The notes: generated by a model not told the origin, from the sequence alone. A stretch of 12,908 nt of DNA from Bryobacterales bacterium (GCA_903970295.1 CAJCHQ010000220.1:1-12908), one strand, 5' to 3'. Counted from the first letter of the stretch, positions 1 through 7,265 are shown. A program made the numbers and translations.

Positions 1-342
1 GGAAAAAGACGAGCCACAACCACACGAGCTCTTGGCTTGTGGGTTTTTAATCACGAAACCTTTGCCTTCCAAGCCGCTCTGGAAGTCGAGTGTCGTGCCT
101 TTGAGGTAAATTGCGCTCTTCGGGTCGACGAAGATCTTGACGCCATGGACTTCGGTCACGTGGTCTTTTTCTTGAGCATTGTCGAAACTCAAGCCATATG
201 ACATTCCCGAGCAACCGCCGCCACGGATTTCGAGCCGTAAGCCGGTTTTACCAGGCTCTTCGGTGAGCAACTGCTTCACTTGTTCTGCAGCCGATTCGGT
301 CACCGAGACGATTGCTGGCGCCGACGTAATAGTTTCAGTCAT
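1..342 (-). CDS. A-type iron-sulfur cluster carrier (HesB/IscA/ErpA family), 3' end cut by window edge
   Basis: This small scaffold or carrier protein would bind a [2Fe-2S] or [4Fe-4S] cluster and hand it to apo-proteins in the cytoplasm. The readable part is 114 residues with no stop before the window edge. The family is usually about 105-125 residues, so only a few C-terminal residues should be missing. The three cluster-binding cysteines are present in the canonical arrangement: Cys44 in a GGGCSGMSYG motif, and Cys107 and Cys109 in a SSCGCGSSF motif. The region between has the family's beta-rich pattern, including FVDPKSAIYLKGTTLDF. The ATG at 342 is preceded by an AGAGGA ribosome-binding site seven bases upstream (350-355 on the plus strand). 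IscA, ErpA and SufA cannot be told apart here, because the neighbouring Fe-S genes lie outside the window; hence no gene symbol. Confidence 0.95.
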   Translation of the reverse strand, partial: MTETITSAPAIVSVTESAAEQVKQLLTEEPGKTGLRLEIRGGGCSGMSYGLSFDNAQEKDHVTEVHGVKIFVDPKSAIYLKGTTLDFQSGLEGKGFVIKNPQAKSSCGCGSSFS

Positions 343-386
343 TTGAGAATCCTCTTTTGCAGTAATAAAGCCAGCGCAAGCCCGCT

Positions 387-415
387 TTTATAGACTGTTT
401 CCTCTGTTAATTTAA
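387..415 (-). promoter_or_regulatory. Candidate promoter of the iron-sulfur carrier gene
   Basis: On the minus strand a TATAAA box (387-392) follows a weak TTAAAT -35 element (410-415) with a 17-base spacer, about 45 bases upstream of the ATG at 342. The -10 match is good and the -35 match is poor, so this is a tentative call. The -35 element lies inside a perfect palindrome, listed separately. Confidence 0.3.
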
Positions 416-417
416 CA
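405..417. repeat. 13-base perfect palindrome overlapping the candidate -35 region
   Basis: TGTTAA-T-TTAACA is an exact inverted repeat around one central base. It sits on the -35 element of the candidate promoter of the iron-sulfur carrier gene. That is where a dimeric repressor would bind, so an operator is possible. The sequence is AT-rich and short, so chance occurrence cannot be excluded. Confidence 0.35.
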
Positions 418-478
418 CAACTCACCGCCTTGGCAACGGGGGAGTAACATTTTATTAGTCCAAAACGGGTTTGCGGGG

Positions 479-587
479 TTCTGCGACTTTCTGCGAAAAT
501 TGGCTGTAACGCAAGGCCTGTCACGATTCGATACGGTCAGGAAGGCATCGATATGATCCAAGTCAATCTTCCGCTTCTGCGAAAATT
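479..587 (+). repeat. Three copies of TTCTGCGA, two extending to TTCTGCGAAAATT
   Basis: The octamer TTCTGCGA occurs at 479-486, 489-496 and 575-582. The first two copies start ten bases apart, about one helical turn. The second and third extend identically to 13 bases (489-501 and 575-587), the last lying inside the first codons of the small gene at 553. Spacing on one helix face would suit a regulator-binding cluster, but no known motif is recognised. Confidence 0.3.
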
Positions 588-804
588 TGTAGGAGTGGCT
601 GCTAACGCTTTTCCGGTTGCAGCCAGGGCTTATAACGCACTTCGACCTCAGTTAGAGAACACGGATTTTCTCGTCGAATGTCAGTACTGGCTGGAAAACT
701 GGCAGACTATTCTCGGCTTAGGGCTGGTTACAGCATACGTCGGCTATTCTCTGGATTCAGGCTGCAAGTGGCTCCAGCGGCGAGAACATCGCACTCAGCC
801 CTGA
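553..804 (+). CDS. Small hypothetical protein with one predicted membrane helix
   Basis: This is an 83-residue product of unknown function. The ATG at 553 follows an AGGAAGG ribosome-binding site at 539-545 with a seven-base spacer, the main support for it being a real gene. The N-terminal third (about 1-32) is amphipathic and lacks acidic residues. A hydrophobic stretch at about 51-67 (ILGLGLVTAYVGYSL) could span the membrane and is followed by a basic tail (KWLQRREHR), which would favour a cytoplasmic C-terminus. It is transcribed away from the iron-sulfur carrier gene and ends before a 224-base gap. No family was recognised. It could be a single-helix membrane protein, or a chance open frame that happens to have a good ribosome-binding site. 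Confidence 0.55.
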   Translation: MIQVNLPLLRKFVGVAANAFPVAARAYNALRPQLENTDFLVECQYWLENWQTILGLGLVTAYVGYSLDSGCKWLQRREHRTQP

Positions 805-1028
805 TGATGAAGCACATCGATTAACCGCTACATCGACATTCTGACACGCAAATCCACACACACATGGCACCTCAGGCAATGGCGTCCTGACATGCGCGTG
901 CTGAATATGTAATCGCAGTGCACACCGAAAAAGCGAGTGGGAAGAAGAACGACAGGAAAGAATGCGCAGCGGTAATGGCGGCCATAACCGGATTTGAAAT
1001 CGCTTGGCAACAAACTAACGCCCACCTC
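805..1028. other. Intergenic stretch, nothing recognised
   Basis: This 224-base gap lies between the ends of two converging genes (553-804 plus, 1029-1832 minus). No clear hairpin-plus-T-run terminator or RNA gene is visible. The open frames here either lack a ribosome-binding site or run into the hydrolase gene as its shadow. Confidence 0.5.
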
Positions 1029-1832
1029 TCATCGCCCGGATTCAAGAAAATCGATTGCCCGAGCAAGCGTAGGTCCGTTGCAGAACTCATGTCGCATCTC
1101 TGGGATGTCGAAAACTTTGGCTTGAAAGCCGTCTTTGATAAAGCCTCCCTCGGCGATGTTCAGAATATTTCCATGTCTAAAATCGCCTGGGCCTGTAATC
1201 AAGGCAAAACGAACATACCGCTTCACGTAATCGATCTGTTGCTTAGTCGGCTCCAACCCTGTCATTAATCCGTAAGGACGTCCTCTGTCAGGTCCATCTT
1301 CATGCACCTTTGTCACAGGTCGGTAAAAATCGGATCCGCACATTTGAACAGTGCCTCTAAACACATCCGGTTGATGAAAAGCAACATTGCTAACGACCCT
1401 GGCTCCTCCAGAGTATCCCGCGGCATAAATACGTCGCTTGTCGATGCGATAGTGCTTTTGCATTTGCATGGCACCCATCACAGTCAATCCCATTCTGCGC
1501 TGCAGACCCTGATCATTAGCTGCTTTTTGAGGAGAGACAAAAAGCAGTCTTTTATTCCGCAAAACTTCATCCCACTCTGCAGGCAGCGAGGTCATATCGA
1601 CATCACCAGATATAAAGACCATCAAACCGTACGTTTGCCGACTCGAGTAATCGCTGGGTAGATGTATCAAAAATTTTTCCACAGCTGGGTCTAGATCGTA
1701 ATCAACGACTGTGTCACTGAACTGCGGCAATACAGGTTTGCCACCGAATGCAGTGATAGTGTCGGAGGACCAGACCGGTGAACCCGCGATAAAACACATG
1801 ACTGATAATGAGATATAAACTAGACCACGCAC
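1029..1832 (-). CDS. Secreted alpha/beta hydrolase (esterase/depolymerase-like)
   Basis: This 267-residue serine hydrolase is probably exported. Residues 1-23 form a hydrophobic signal-like segment ending near PVWSSD. The alpha/beta fold is suggested by the nucleophile elbow GYSGG at 139-143 (Ser141), after a strand-like RRIYAAG, and by FLIHLPSDY and YGLMVFISGD earlier. Likely acid and base residues are Asp217 (TGPGDFRHGN) and His248 (PEMRHEFCNG). The layout resembles small PHB-depolymerase or feruloyl-esterase-like hydrolases, but the substrate cannot be read. The start is GTG at 1832, chosen because it gives a full signal sequence; an in-frame ATG at 1799 would remove part of it. Neither start has a strong ribosome-binding site. 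The gene is monocistronic, with no close upstream neighbour on its strand. Confidence 0.85.
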   Translation of the reverse strand: MRGLVYISLSVMCFIAGSPVWSSDTITAFGGKPVLPQFSDTVVDYDLDPAVEKFLIHLPSDYSSRQTYGLMVFISGDVDMTSLPAEWDEVLRNKRLLFVSPQKAANDQGLQRRMGLTVMGAMQMQKHYRIDKRRIYAAGYSGGARVVSNVAFHQPDVFRGTVQMCGSDFYRPVTKVHEDGPDRGRPYGLMTGLEPTKQQIDYVKRYVRFALITGPGDFRHGNILNIAEGGFIKDGFQAKVFDIPEMRHEFCNGPTLARAIDFLESGR

Positions 1833-1863
1833 TAAAACACTTGAACTAAGGATTGCGATCTAA

Positions 1864-1872
1864 ATTCTACCA
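1864..1872 (-). promoter_or_regulatory. Candidate extended -10 promoter of the hydrolase gene
   Basis: On the minus strand TGG-TAGAAT matches an extended -10 element (TGnTATAAT, one mismatch in the hexamer), about 32 bases before the GTG start. No good -35 is present at the right spacing, which is acceptable for an extended -10 promoter. Tentative. Confidence 0.3.
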
Positions 1873-2097
1873 AACGGCTAAAAGACTTTGTTTAACCCGA
1901 CCTGTGGTCAAGTTAATCACTACTTTCGGAAAGCCGGTAGCGAAGCAACGCTAGACCTCACTGATGCGCTGGATCAGCTCGTAGCTTGGCAGGTCCCAGT
2001 TCTATCGCCGAAGGGGTGCACGAGCCAGCGTGGCTGCGTCGTAAAATTTATGTTGCATCTATGAACCTGGCGTATCAACAGTGCACCTCTAATCGAC

Positions 2098-2125
2098 TTG
2101 CCAAACGATGCATTTGTAATAATAT
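2098..2125 (+). promoter_or_regulatory. Candidate sigma-70-type promoter of the 2233-6110 gene cluster
   Basis: TTGCCA (2098-2103) is a five-of-six match to the -35 consensus and is followed after 16 bases by TAATAT (2120-2125), a four-of-six match to the -10. It lies about 108 bases before the ATG at 2233, implying a leader of roughly 100 bases. Motif-based and tentative. Confidence 0.3.
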
Positions 2126-2232
2126 GGATATGTGCGTGCTTCGCTTTACTAATCCCAGTTGACTCGGCTCTCAGCTGTCACCGCGCTCATTACGGACAAG
2201 CCCGGACGTCATTTTCCTGCCGGCGGTAAATC

Positions 2233-4143
2233 ATGTCAGATTTCACTCAACCTGGATATCAGCTTTCACAACTTGAGAAAAATGAGTGGTTGGAGTATCA
2301 GCAAAAGTGGAGTGAGATCGCGTTATCGACGGAACGCTGTTCTGATCGCACGTTAGTCGAAGGCGCGATCAACAACATATACAACGATGCAAGACAGAAA
2401 CCACCCTCAGTCATCTGGTGCGCAAGCCCATGGCAAATGTTGACGTTGCCATTGCTCGCATCGATTCCCGGAATCTTTGAAAATAGAACTCATCGTGCCC
2501 TACAAGCCAATTTGAGATTCGCACCATGGAAGCATCTGTGGCAAACGGCTTCTGAGCAGATTGACAGACTTCGAAGTATAGATACCGAGACGTGGTGGCG
2601 CCGGACCAACGCTTATCCCAACGGTGCGAGGGGGCACCTCAAAACGTCGTGCATTATGTGGCGAAAACAGTGTGAACTCAGAATGAGCCCCACCATCCTC
2701 GGTGAATTGCGCGAGCTGCAGCCTTTGCCCTCTTGGGAGGCTCGGGGCATCCCGCATTGGCAAATGAACCCCGGCGTCAAGTTTGACTCACGACCGTCGA
2801 GCTTCTTGGATGGCTTTCCAATTCAGGGGGTGAACTTCGATGTTGAGCGCTATTTGCAATGCGCACTTCTCTCAGACATTCGCGAACAAGAAGTTGTCGT
2901 GCAGGAACTAAAATCAAGGAACACACGAGTCTCCTGGAACAACCTCGACACAGCCAGTATCAGTTATCAGTTTGGCAACAAGATTTTTGATGATCTAGCT
3001 ATGTGGCTAGCGGGCGATGGGCATCCGGCAGCTAAGGACCGCCGGATGAGATACTCGATCGCAGCTCGCGGAATTACAGCTTGCGGGGTCAGTACGGCCT
3101 TGCTTCTGACTGAACTATTGCCGATTGCGTTTGTTTTTGAAAAATTATTGAAAGACGATTTTTCATCTAATGCGGCCAGGCAACTTCTGAATTGGGTAAA
3201 TATCGCGCACGAAACTGCTTGCTGCGCGTTTCTTGGCGATGCGGTCTTTGTCATGGAACGTCCTCTAGCAATTGAGCAGGTCTCGCCCTCAGCTAAATAC
3301 AAATATCGTTTCGGTGATGGTACGACCTATCTTACGGAGGCGACGCTATGGATACCAATGCCGCAAAATCTCTTTAAGGAGAGCAGAGCGGCACCTAAGC
3401 GCAATACGCCCAAAGTGATGCGTCTGGCAAGTATTAATGAGACCACACAACGAATGACCGAAGCTTCTAAGCGTTCGCATTTGCAACCAAGCCTAGTTGA
3501 ACAAGGGCGTAGGATCATCGCATCGCCGAAGCACGATCATCTCTGGCAAATGAAAGTCTTGACAGAAGCAATGTCTCTCATCGTGCAAGCGTGTGTTCGA
3601 GGCAATCTTAACGTACTTGTTTCTTGCAACAATAATGCAGGTAAAGCCGAAATGGTTGCGGCTCTGCGCGCCTGTGTGATCGAGTCAGGCGATCGCGTAA
3701 TTGGTGACTGCGCGAGTCTCCACCAGGCGAAGTTGCTGCAGGTGATGAGGAATGACTGTCCGGGTAGCATACTAACCGTTTGTGCCCCCAGCAGGCGACT
3801 CGGTTTGTTCGAGCTCGAGGCTTTGGTTCGCAAGGCGGATGCCAGTTTGTCCGAGCGCGCGGCTAGAGAGCTGATCGCGAGTGCAATAAACTTGGTTATT
3901 CAGACTGCGCGTTTGACAGAGACCGCTTGGCGAATTACGAGCATGTCAGAGCTTTTGCCGCAGAAGCGCAAAGAGTTAATGATGTACGAGAGCGAAGGCG
4001 ATTACTGGCTAAACCCTATTTTTGAGTTCGATCCAGAATCCGGGAGTCATATTGGATCAGGAATTCCTCCATATTTTTTCGAGCGACTGCAGCAGGCTGG
4101 CATACTATTTTTGTTGTATTGGTTGGTAGGGCGTGTGAGCTGA
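2233..4143 (+). CDS. DUF6745-like region joined to a degenerate CpaF/TadA-type secretion ATPase domain
   Basis: This 636-residue protein appears to join two regions not usually found together. The N-terminal part fits DUF6745, a family of unknown function: residues 25-68 carry its typical opening (KWSEIALSTE, a DR pair, AINNIY, then PSVIWCASP), and 331-378 resemble its later block (GDAVFVMERP, then a DG turn and LWIPMP). After a basic linker (about 385-430), residues 437-625 follow the order of a CpaF/VirB11-type ATPase: NLNVLVSCNNNAGK (Walker A position), GDRVIGD, PGSILTVCAPS, FELEALVRKA, IASAINLVIQTARL, WRITSMSEL, and a C-terminal PPYFFERLQQAGI. The nucleotide-binding motifs are altered, so it is probably not an active ATPase. 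A weak GGCGG site lies six bases before the ATG. It leads a likely three-gene operon. The role is unknown. Confidence 0.8.
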   Translation: MSDFTQPGYQLSQLEKNEWLEYQQKWSEIALSTERCSDRTLVEGAINNIYNDARQKPPSVIWCASPWQMLTLPLLASIPGIFENRTHRALQANLRFAPWKHLWQTASEQIDRLRSIDTETWWRRTNAYPNGARGHLKTSCIMWRKQCELRMSPTILGELRELQPLPSWEARGIPHWQMNPGVKFDSRPSSFLDGFPIQGVNFDVERYLQCALLSDIREQEVVVQELKSRNTRVSWNNLDTASISYQFGNKIFDDLAMWLAGDGHPAAKDRRMRYSIAARGITACGVSTALLLTELLPIAFVFEKLLKDDFSSNAARQLLNWVNIAHETACCAFLGDAVFVMERPLAIEQVSPSAKYKYRFGDGTTYLTEATLWIPMPQNLFKESRAAPKRNTPKVMRLASINETTQRMTEASKRSHLQPSLVEQGRRIIASPKHDHLWQMKVLTEAMSLIVQACVRGNLNVLVSCNNNAGKAEMVAALRACVIESGDRVIGDCASLHQAKLLQVMRNDCPGSILTVCAPSRRLGLFELEALVRKADASLSERAARELIASAINLVIQTARLTETAWRITSMSELLPQKRKELMMYESEGDYWLNPIFEFDPESGSHIGSGIPPYFFERLQQAGILFLLYWLVGRVS

Positions 4144-4200
4144 TGAAGAGTCGAACCGCGGCAAAAATGCTTTCCATAAGTCAAAAATGGTCTTTCTAAT

Positions 4201-4755
4201 ATGCACAACCCAATTCTTCCGGCTCTAATCATTCTCGCCGGATTGTCTATGCCACCGGTTCGTGACGCGCCGCGTGGAACACCGCAGTTCGAAGACGACT
4301 ATGACCGCGACGCAGAGATGGTCCAATTTAAAGCTCGTGGTTTTCATCGTCTCATTTTGAATGTGGAATGCGAATTCATAAATCCAGAAACCAAAGCGCC
4401 TTCTAATGATGCCGCCATGAAATCGGAAGTGCAAAAGTTGGTGAAAAGCAAATTGGAGAAAGTTGGCATTGATGTTTCCACGGAAAATAGTGAGCCCACT
4501 TTCCCTCGCCTATCAATTTCGGCGAAAAGCGAGAAAGGTCAAAAGGAGATTCGGCTTGAAGTTCGACTCGTCGACAAATTCACCGACGAAGATGACGATG
4601 AGCCTCATGAAGACGCAATCTATACCGAGTCATCTAGCAAACCGGCCGAAGCGAAGCCCGACATTCCAACATCTCTAAACGAAATGTTGGATCGATTCCT
4701 GGAAAAGTTCAAGCCATACATTCGCAGATTGCGGTCAACACAGCCGAGTGGATGA
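4201..4755 (+). CDS. Small acidic protein with signal-like N-terminus, function unknown
   Basis: This is a 184-residue product. Residues 5-17 (ILPALIILAGLSM) are hydrophobic and could be a short signal peptide or membrane anchor, though the basic residues normally found before it are missing. The body has an alternating pattern that looks like a small alpha/beta domain: LILNVECEF, an amphipathic helix at about 73-88 rich in Lys, then FPRLSISAKS and IRLEVRLVDKF. A strongly acidic patch follows at 127-138, then a Ser/Pro/Ala-rich linker and a C-terminal helix (LNEMLDRFLEKFKPYIRRL). The ATG at 4201 is the only usable upstream start, since an in-frame stop lies at 4177-4179, but it has no clear ribosome-binding site. 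It starts 57 bases after the preceding gene and overlaps the next by four bases (ATGA), which supports co-translation with the TPR-PDZ protein. Confidence 0.7.
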   Translation: MHNPILPALIILAGLSMPPVRDAPRGTPQFEDDYDRDAEMVQFKARGFHRLILNVECEFINPETKAPSNDAAMKSEVQKLVKSKLEKVGIDVSTENSEPTFPRLSISAKSEKGQKEIRLEVRLVDKFTDEDDDEPHEDAIYTESSSKPAEAKPDIPTSLNEMLDRFLEKFKPYIRRLRSTQPSG

Positions 4756-6110
4756 GAATAGGAATTCGAGGAATCGCTACTGTAGAATCCGGCCACGTAT
4801 TTACAGAGCCATCGCTTCAGGTCGAATCCGATGATTTTTTGCGGGATCAACAGCTATTCACCGGCAAAATGAGTAAAGACAGCCAGGAAGCGGATGCCGA
4901 GCTGAGTTTGCGACCCACCCGCTGTTTGACCACGGCGCCGACAACGCATTTAGAACCAATTAGCTGGAATGATATGGCCGCATTTCACGCTCGACACCTT
5001 CTAGATAGCGTCTGGCAAAAATATTATTTCGAGCGAAATTATTGGGGTGTGAAGGACAAGGCCGAAGCGACCGCCTCGTGGGCAGACAAATCGTTAAGCT
5101 CGATCAGACTGTATCCGCTTGTAAAACTCAGTGTGGAATGGCTAAAACTTGCAAAACCAGATGACACCGTAATTGCAAGTTTAACCGAGCTGTTGGCAAA
5201 AAGCCCGGAAGACGTCAACTGCGAACTCTGCCAGCGCATTGAGTACTGCGTCCCCGACAAATCTAAAGTGCCAGGTCCAGCTAGCTGGTTCGTTCCACAA
5301 TATCCACTGGGAACCGCTTTCGACTATAGCAATCGGCGATTCGACAAGAATCCGGAATTGACTACCGAACAACTGAAAGCACTGGTCGATCTTGCACCAC
5401 ATAACGAATACCTCATCTATGATTGGGAATGCGCGAAGTACGGAACCGGAAAGGCGACTGAAGATCAACTGATAGCAGCTTTCGGGCCACTCGCCGACAT
5501 AGACATCAGGTCCATGCAAACGATTGCCGAGGCCACCGAAAACGACCCAAGCAAACACATCAAAAGTTTGCAGAGAATAGCTCAATACAAGCCGGACATG
5601 TATTTCAAATTAGGTGACTACCTGGTTGCCCAAAAGCGTATCGATGAAGCAGTCAAAGCATATGAGACCGGTGTGGAAAAAGCTCGAAACGCGGTGCTTT
5701 TAGCAAACAGTAGTGCTTGGTTGGTGAACTATTACTACGATCACGGACAAAAAGAAAAAGCTCTAAAACTGGCTCAAGATGCCGCTGAAGTTTATTCAGC
5801 AGCTGGTCTTTTGACGTTGGCCAATCTCTACGAGCGAATGGGTAAGTTCGATGATGCCGAGGAATATTTTCAAAAAGAGAATGAGCGTTATGAGGCAGAC
5901 AAATACGGACTAAAAGCTGGTGATGTTTTTGTGGCAGTTGATGGATATTCGGTGCAGAATACACATCAGTATCAGTACGCCGCCGATCTCAACGTCGGAC
6001 CAAATATGGAATTTATTATTTGGAATGGAAAAGAATATCGAACCGTGAAGGCCATGCTTCCGAGTAGACGATTCGGATGCGCAATAAAAGAGTTTCCAGC
6101 ACCTGAATAG
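4752..6110 (+). CDS. TPR-repeat protein with C-terminal PDZ-like domain
   Basis: This 452-residue product is probably a protein-interaction scaffold. The first 70 residues have no recognised domain and no signal peptide. Residues 75-270 are helical and may hold divergent repeats (WADKSLSSIRLYPLVKLSVEW, LTELLAKSP). Clear TPR-type helix pairs lie at about 280-312, 316-349 and 352-380 (LANLYERMGKFDDAEEYF). The C-terminus at 385-436 matches a PDZ fold, with the ligand-groove region GLKAGDVFVAVDGYSV followed by FIIWNGKEYRTVKAMLP. Its ATG overlaps the stop of the preceding gene in an ATGA arrangement, so translation may be coupled. Later in-frame starts (Met40 at 4869, Met75) are possible, because the extreme N-terminus looks poorly conserved in style. 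The partner and pathway are unknown; TPR-PDZ proteins often assemble signalling or envelope complexes. Confidence 0.85.
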   Translation: MRIGIRGIATVESGHVFTEPSLQVESDDFLRDQQLFTGKMSKDSQEADAELSLRPTRCLTTAPTTHLEPISWNDMAAFHARHLLDSVWQKYYFERNYWGVKDKAEATASWADKSLSSIRLYPLVKLSVEWLKLAKPDDTVIASLTELLAKSPEDVNCELCQRIEYCVPDKSKVPGPASWFVPQYPLGTAFDYSNRRFDKNPELTTEQLKALVDLAPHNEYLIYDWECAKYGTGKATEDQLIAAFGPLADIDIRSMQTIAEATENDPSKHIKSLQRIAQYKPDMYFKLGDYLVAQKRIDEAVKAYETGVEKARNAVLLANSSAWLVNYYYDHGQKEKALKLAQDAAEVYSAAGLLTLANLYERMGKFDDAEEYFQKENERYEADKYGLKAGDVFVAVDGYSVQNTHQYQYAADLNVGPNMEFIIWNGKEYRTVKAMLPSRRFGCAIKEFPAPE

Positions 6111-6129
6111 ACATGATTCCAACCCAAGT

Positions 6130-7061
6130 TCACTCGACCGCCGCCATGACTGGGTCTGTCAAACCCAACATTTCGCGAGTTTTAGAAATCACCTGCACTG
6201 GCGAATCTCCAAAAAAGCGCTTAAACTCACGACTGAACTGCGAAGCACTCTCATAGCCCACGCGCTCTGCCGCCGCACCGGCCGTGATACCGTCATTAAG
6301 CATGAGCATCTTTGCTTTGTGCAATCTGATCGTCTTCAAATATTGCAAAGGTGAAGTCGCAGTCAACGCTTTGAATTGTGATGAAAAGCCGACGCACTCA
6401 TACCTGTTTCATCGGCGAGCGTCTGTATATCGAGCGCCGTATGATACTGCGAATGCATGCGCTCGATGGCACGTTGCACTTGTCCGACTCGACCATTAAT
6501 AGCCATCAGCTCGCGCAGCGCACCACCATTTTCTCCGCACAGCACGCGATAGGTTATTTCACGCATGATCTGCGGTCCGAGAATCTTCGCATCTCCCGGG
6601 TTCGACATGCACTCCAACAAACGTATCGCAGCGTCGGTGAGAGCCTCATTCATCGCCGTTGCATAAATGCCTCTGACCGCGTCAGCAGGTCTAGGCAATG
6701 TCCGCGGATCGATTTTCATCAGCAGTTCGTTGAGAACAGCAATATCGATCTTTACTGAAAATGCCAGCAGAGGTTCTTCTGGAGTAGCTTCAGTTTGGCA
6801 TTCAAACGGCATTGGCACGGTCAGCACCAAATAATTGTGCGCGTCATAGACATACACTTCATCGCCCAGAAATCCACGTTTGCGGCCCTGCCCGACAAAG
6901 ACTATACTTGGCTCGTACATCACAGGCGCTTTGGGACGGGAACCATTCGCCCGCATAAATTTGATACCGTCCAAAATCGTCGAGTAATGCACTCCTTCTT
7001 TAATAGCGAGGCAATCAAGCAACTCGGTCATCCGCTTTTGTTTGTCTGTAGCTTTACTCAT
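6130..7061 (-). pseudogene. AraC-family transcriptional regulator, disrupted by a one-base frameshift
   Basis: The intact form would be about 310 residues: an AraC-type N-terminal domain (PF06719-like, about residues 20-180, with EPSIVFVGQGRK and YLVLTVPMPFECQ), then the paired helix-turn-helix DNA-binding domain. The first frame starts at ATG 7061, preceded by an AAGG ribosome-binding site, and ends at TGA 6363-6365 soon after [14 protein letters not shown]. The rest of the domain continues in the next frame ([20 protein letters not shown], then [20 protein letters not shown]) to the stop at 6130. Adding one base near 6373-6376 restores an ordinary family sequence. A GTG at 7091 is an alternative start. 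No canonical slippery heptamer is present, so mutation or sequencing error is more likely than programmed frameshifting. The gene is divergent from the dehydrogenase/reductase pair it probably controls. Confidence 0.85.
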
Positions 7062-7265
7062 CACCTTGCCTCGATTCGCGCTGAGGAACACAAAGGTCTA
7101 CCTGTTGCCGTCATCATTATAATAGTCTTTGGTTTGTCCTTTTATAGTTGTGCTTGCAGGATTAGGCAAACATCTGACAGGAATCGGCATTGTATCCACC
7201 AGACACCAGGAGTTTTAATATAAAGAGCTAAAGGTCGGCAATCGAACGCGTACGGGGTGTTTGCC
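7062..7265. promoter_or_regulatory. Divergent regulatory region between the AraC gene and the SDR-AKR operon
   Basis: This 204-base interval separates divergent genes and must hold both promoters. A palindromic ATTATAAT at 7116-7123 provides a perfect TATAAT on either strand; on the minus strand (7116-7121) it lies about 55 bases before the AraC ATG. No convincing -35 is found for either direction. AT-rich TTTTAATATAAAG near 7213-7225 is another -10 candidate for the plus-strand operon. No clear AraC-type direct-repeat operator could be assigned. Confidence 0.4.

Larger units (their letters stand above)
1833..2232. other. 400-base intergenic region between divergent genes
   Basis: This gap separates the divergently transcribed hydrolase and DUF6745-like genes and should carry both promoters; candidates are listed separately. 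No RNA gene was recognised. A reverse-strand frame over about 1880-2070 reads through except for several TAG stops, and a plus-strand frame of about 60 codons lacks a start codon. Neither resembles a family I know. Confidence 0.5.

Noticed and set aside
872..1090. Minus-strand 72-codon frame overlapping the hydrolase 3' end
   Set aside because: It lies in another frame of the hydrolase strand and ends in low-complexity hydrophobic sequence; more likely a shadow than an overlapping gene.
918..1268. Plus-strand 116-codon frame overlapping the end of the hydrolase gene
   Set aside because: It overlaps the well-supported hydrolase gene on the opposite strand, its sequence has no family resemblance, and it has no ribosome-binding site.
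1965..2030. Possible structured RNA: short hairpins such as CTGAT-N7-ATCAG
   Set aside because: The stem is only five base pairs with no compensating context, no cloverleaf and no riboswitch core that I recognise.
1880..2110. Reverse-strand reading frame with peptide-like segments (for example NWDLPSYELIQRISEV) interrupted by TAG codons, and a plus-strand frame of about 60 codons
   Set aside because: The reverse frame has at least three stops in about 200 bases and no recognised family. The plus frame lacks a start codon and ribosome-binding site. There is too little to call a pseudogene or stop-codon recoding.
6363..6385. Programmed -1 ribosomal frameshifting in the AraC gene
   Set aside because: A -1 shift would give the right protein, but there is no X-XXY-YYZ slippery sequence and AraC regulators are not known to use this. 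Mutation or sequencing error is simpler.
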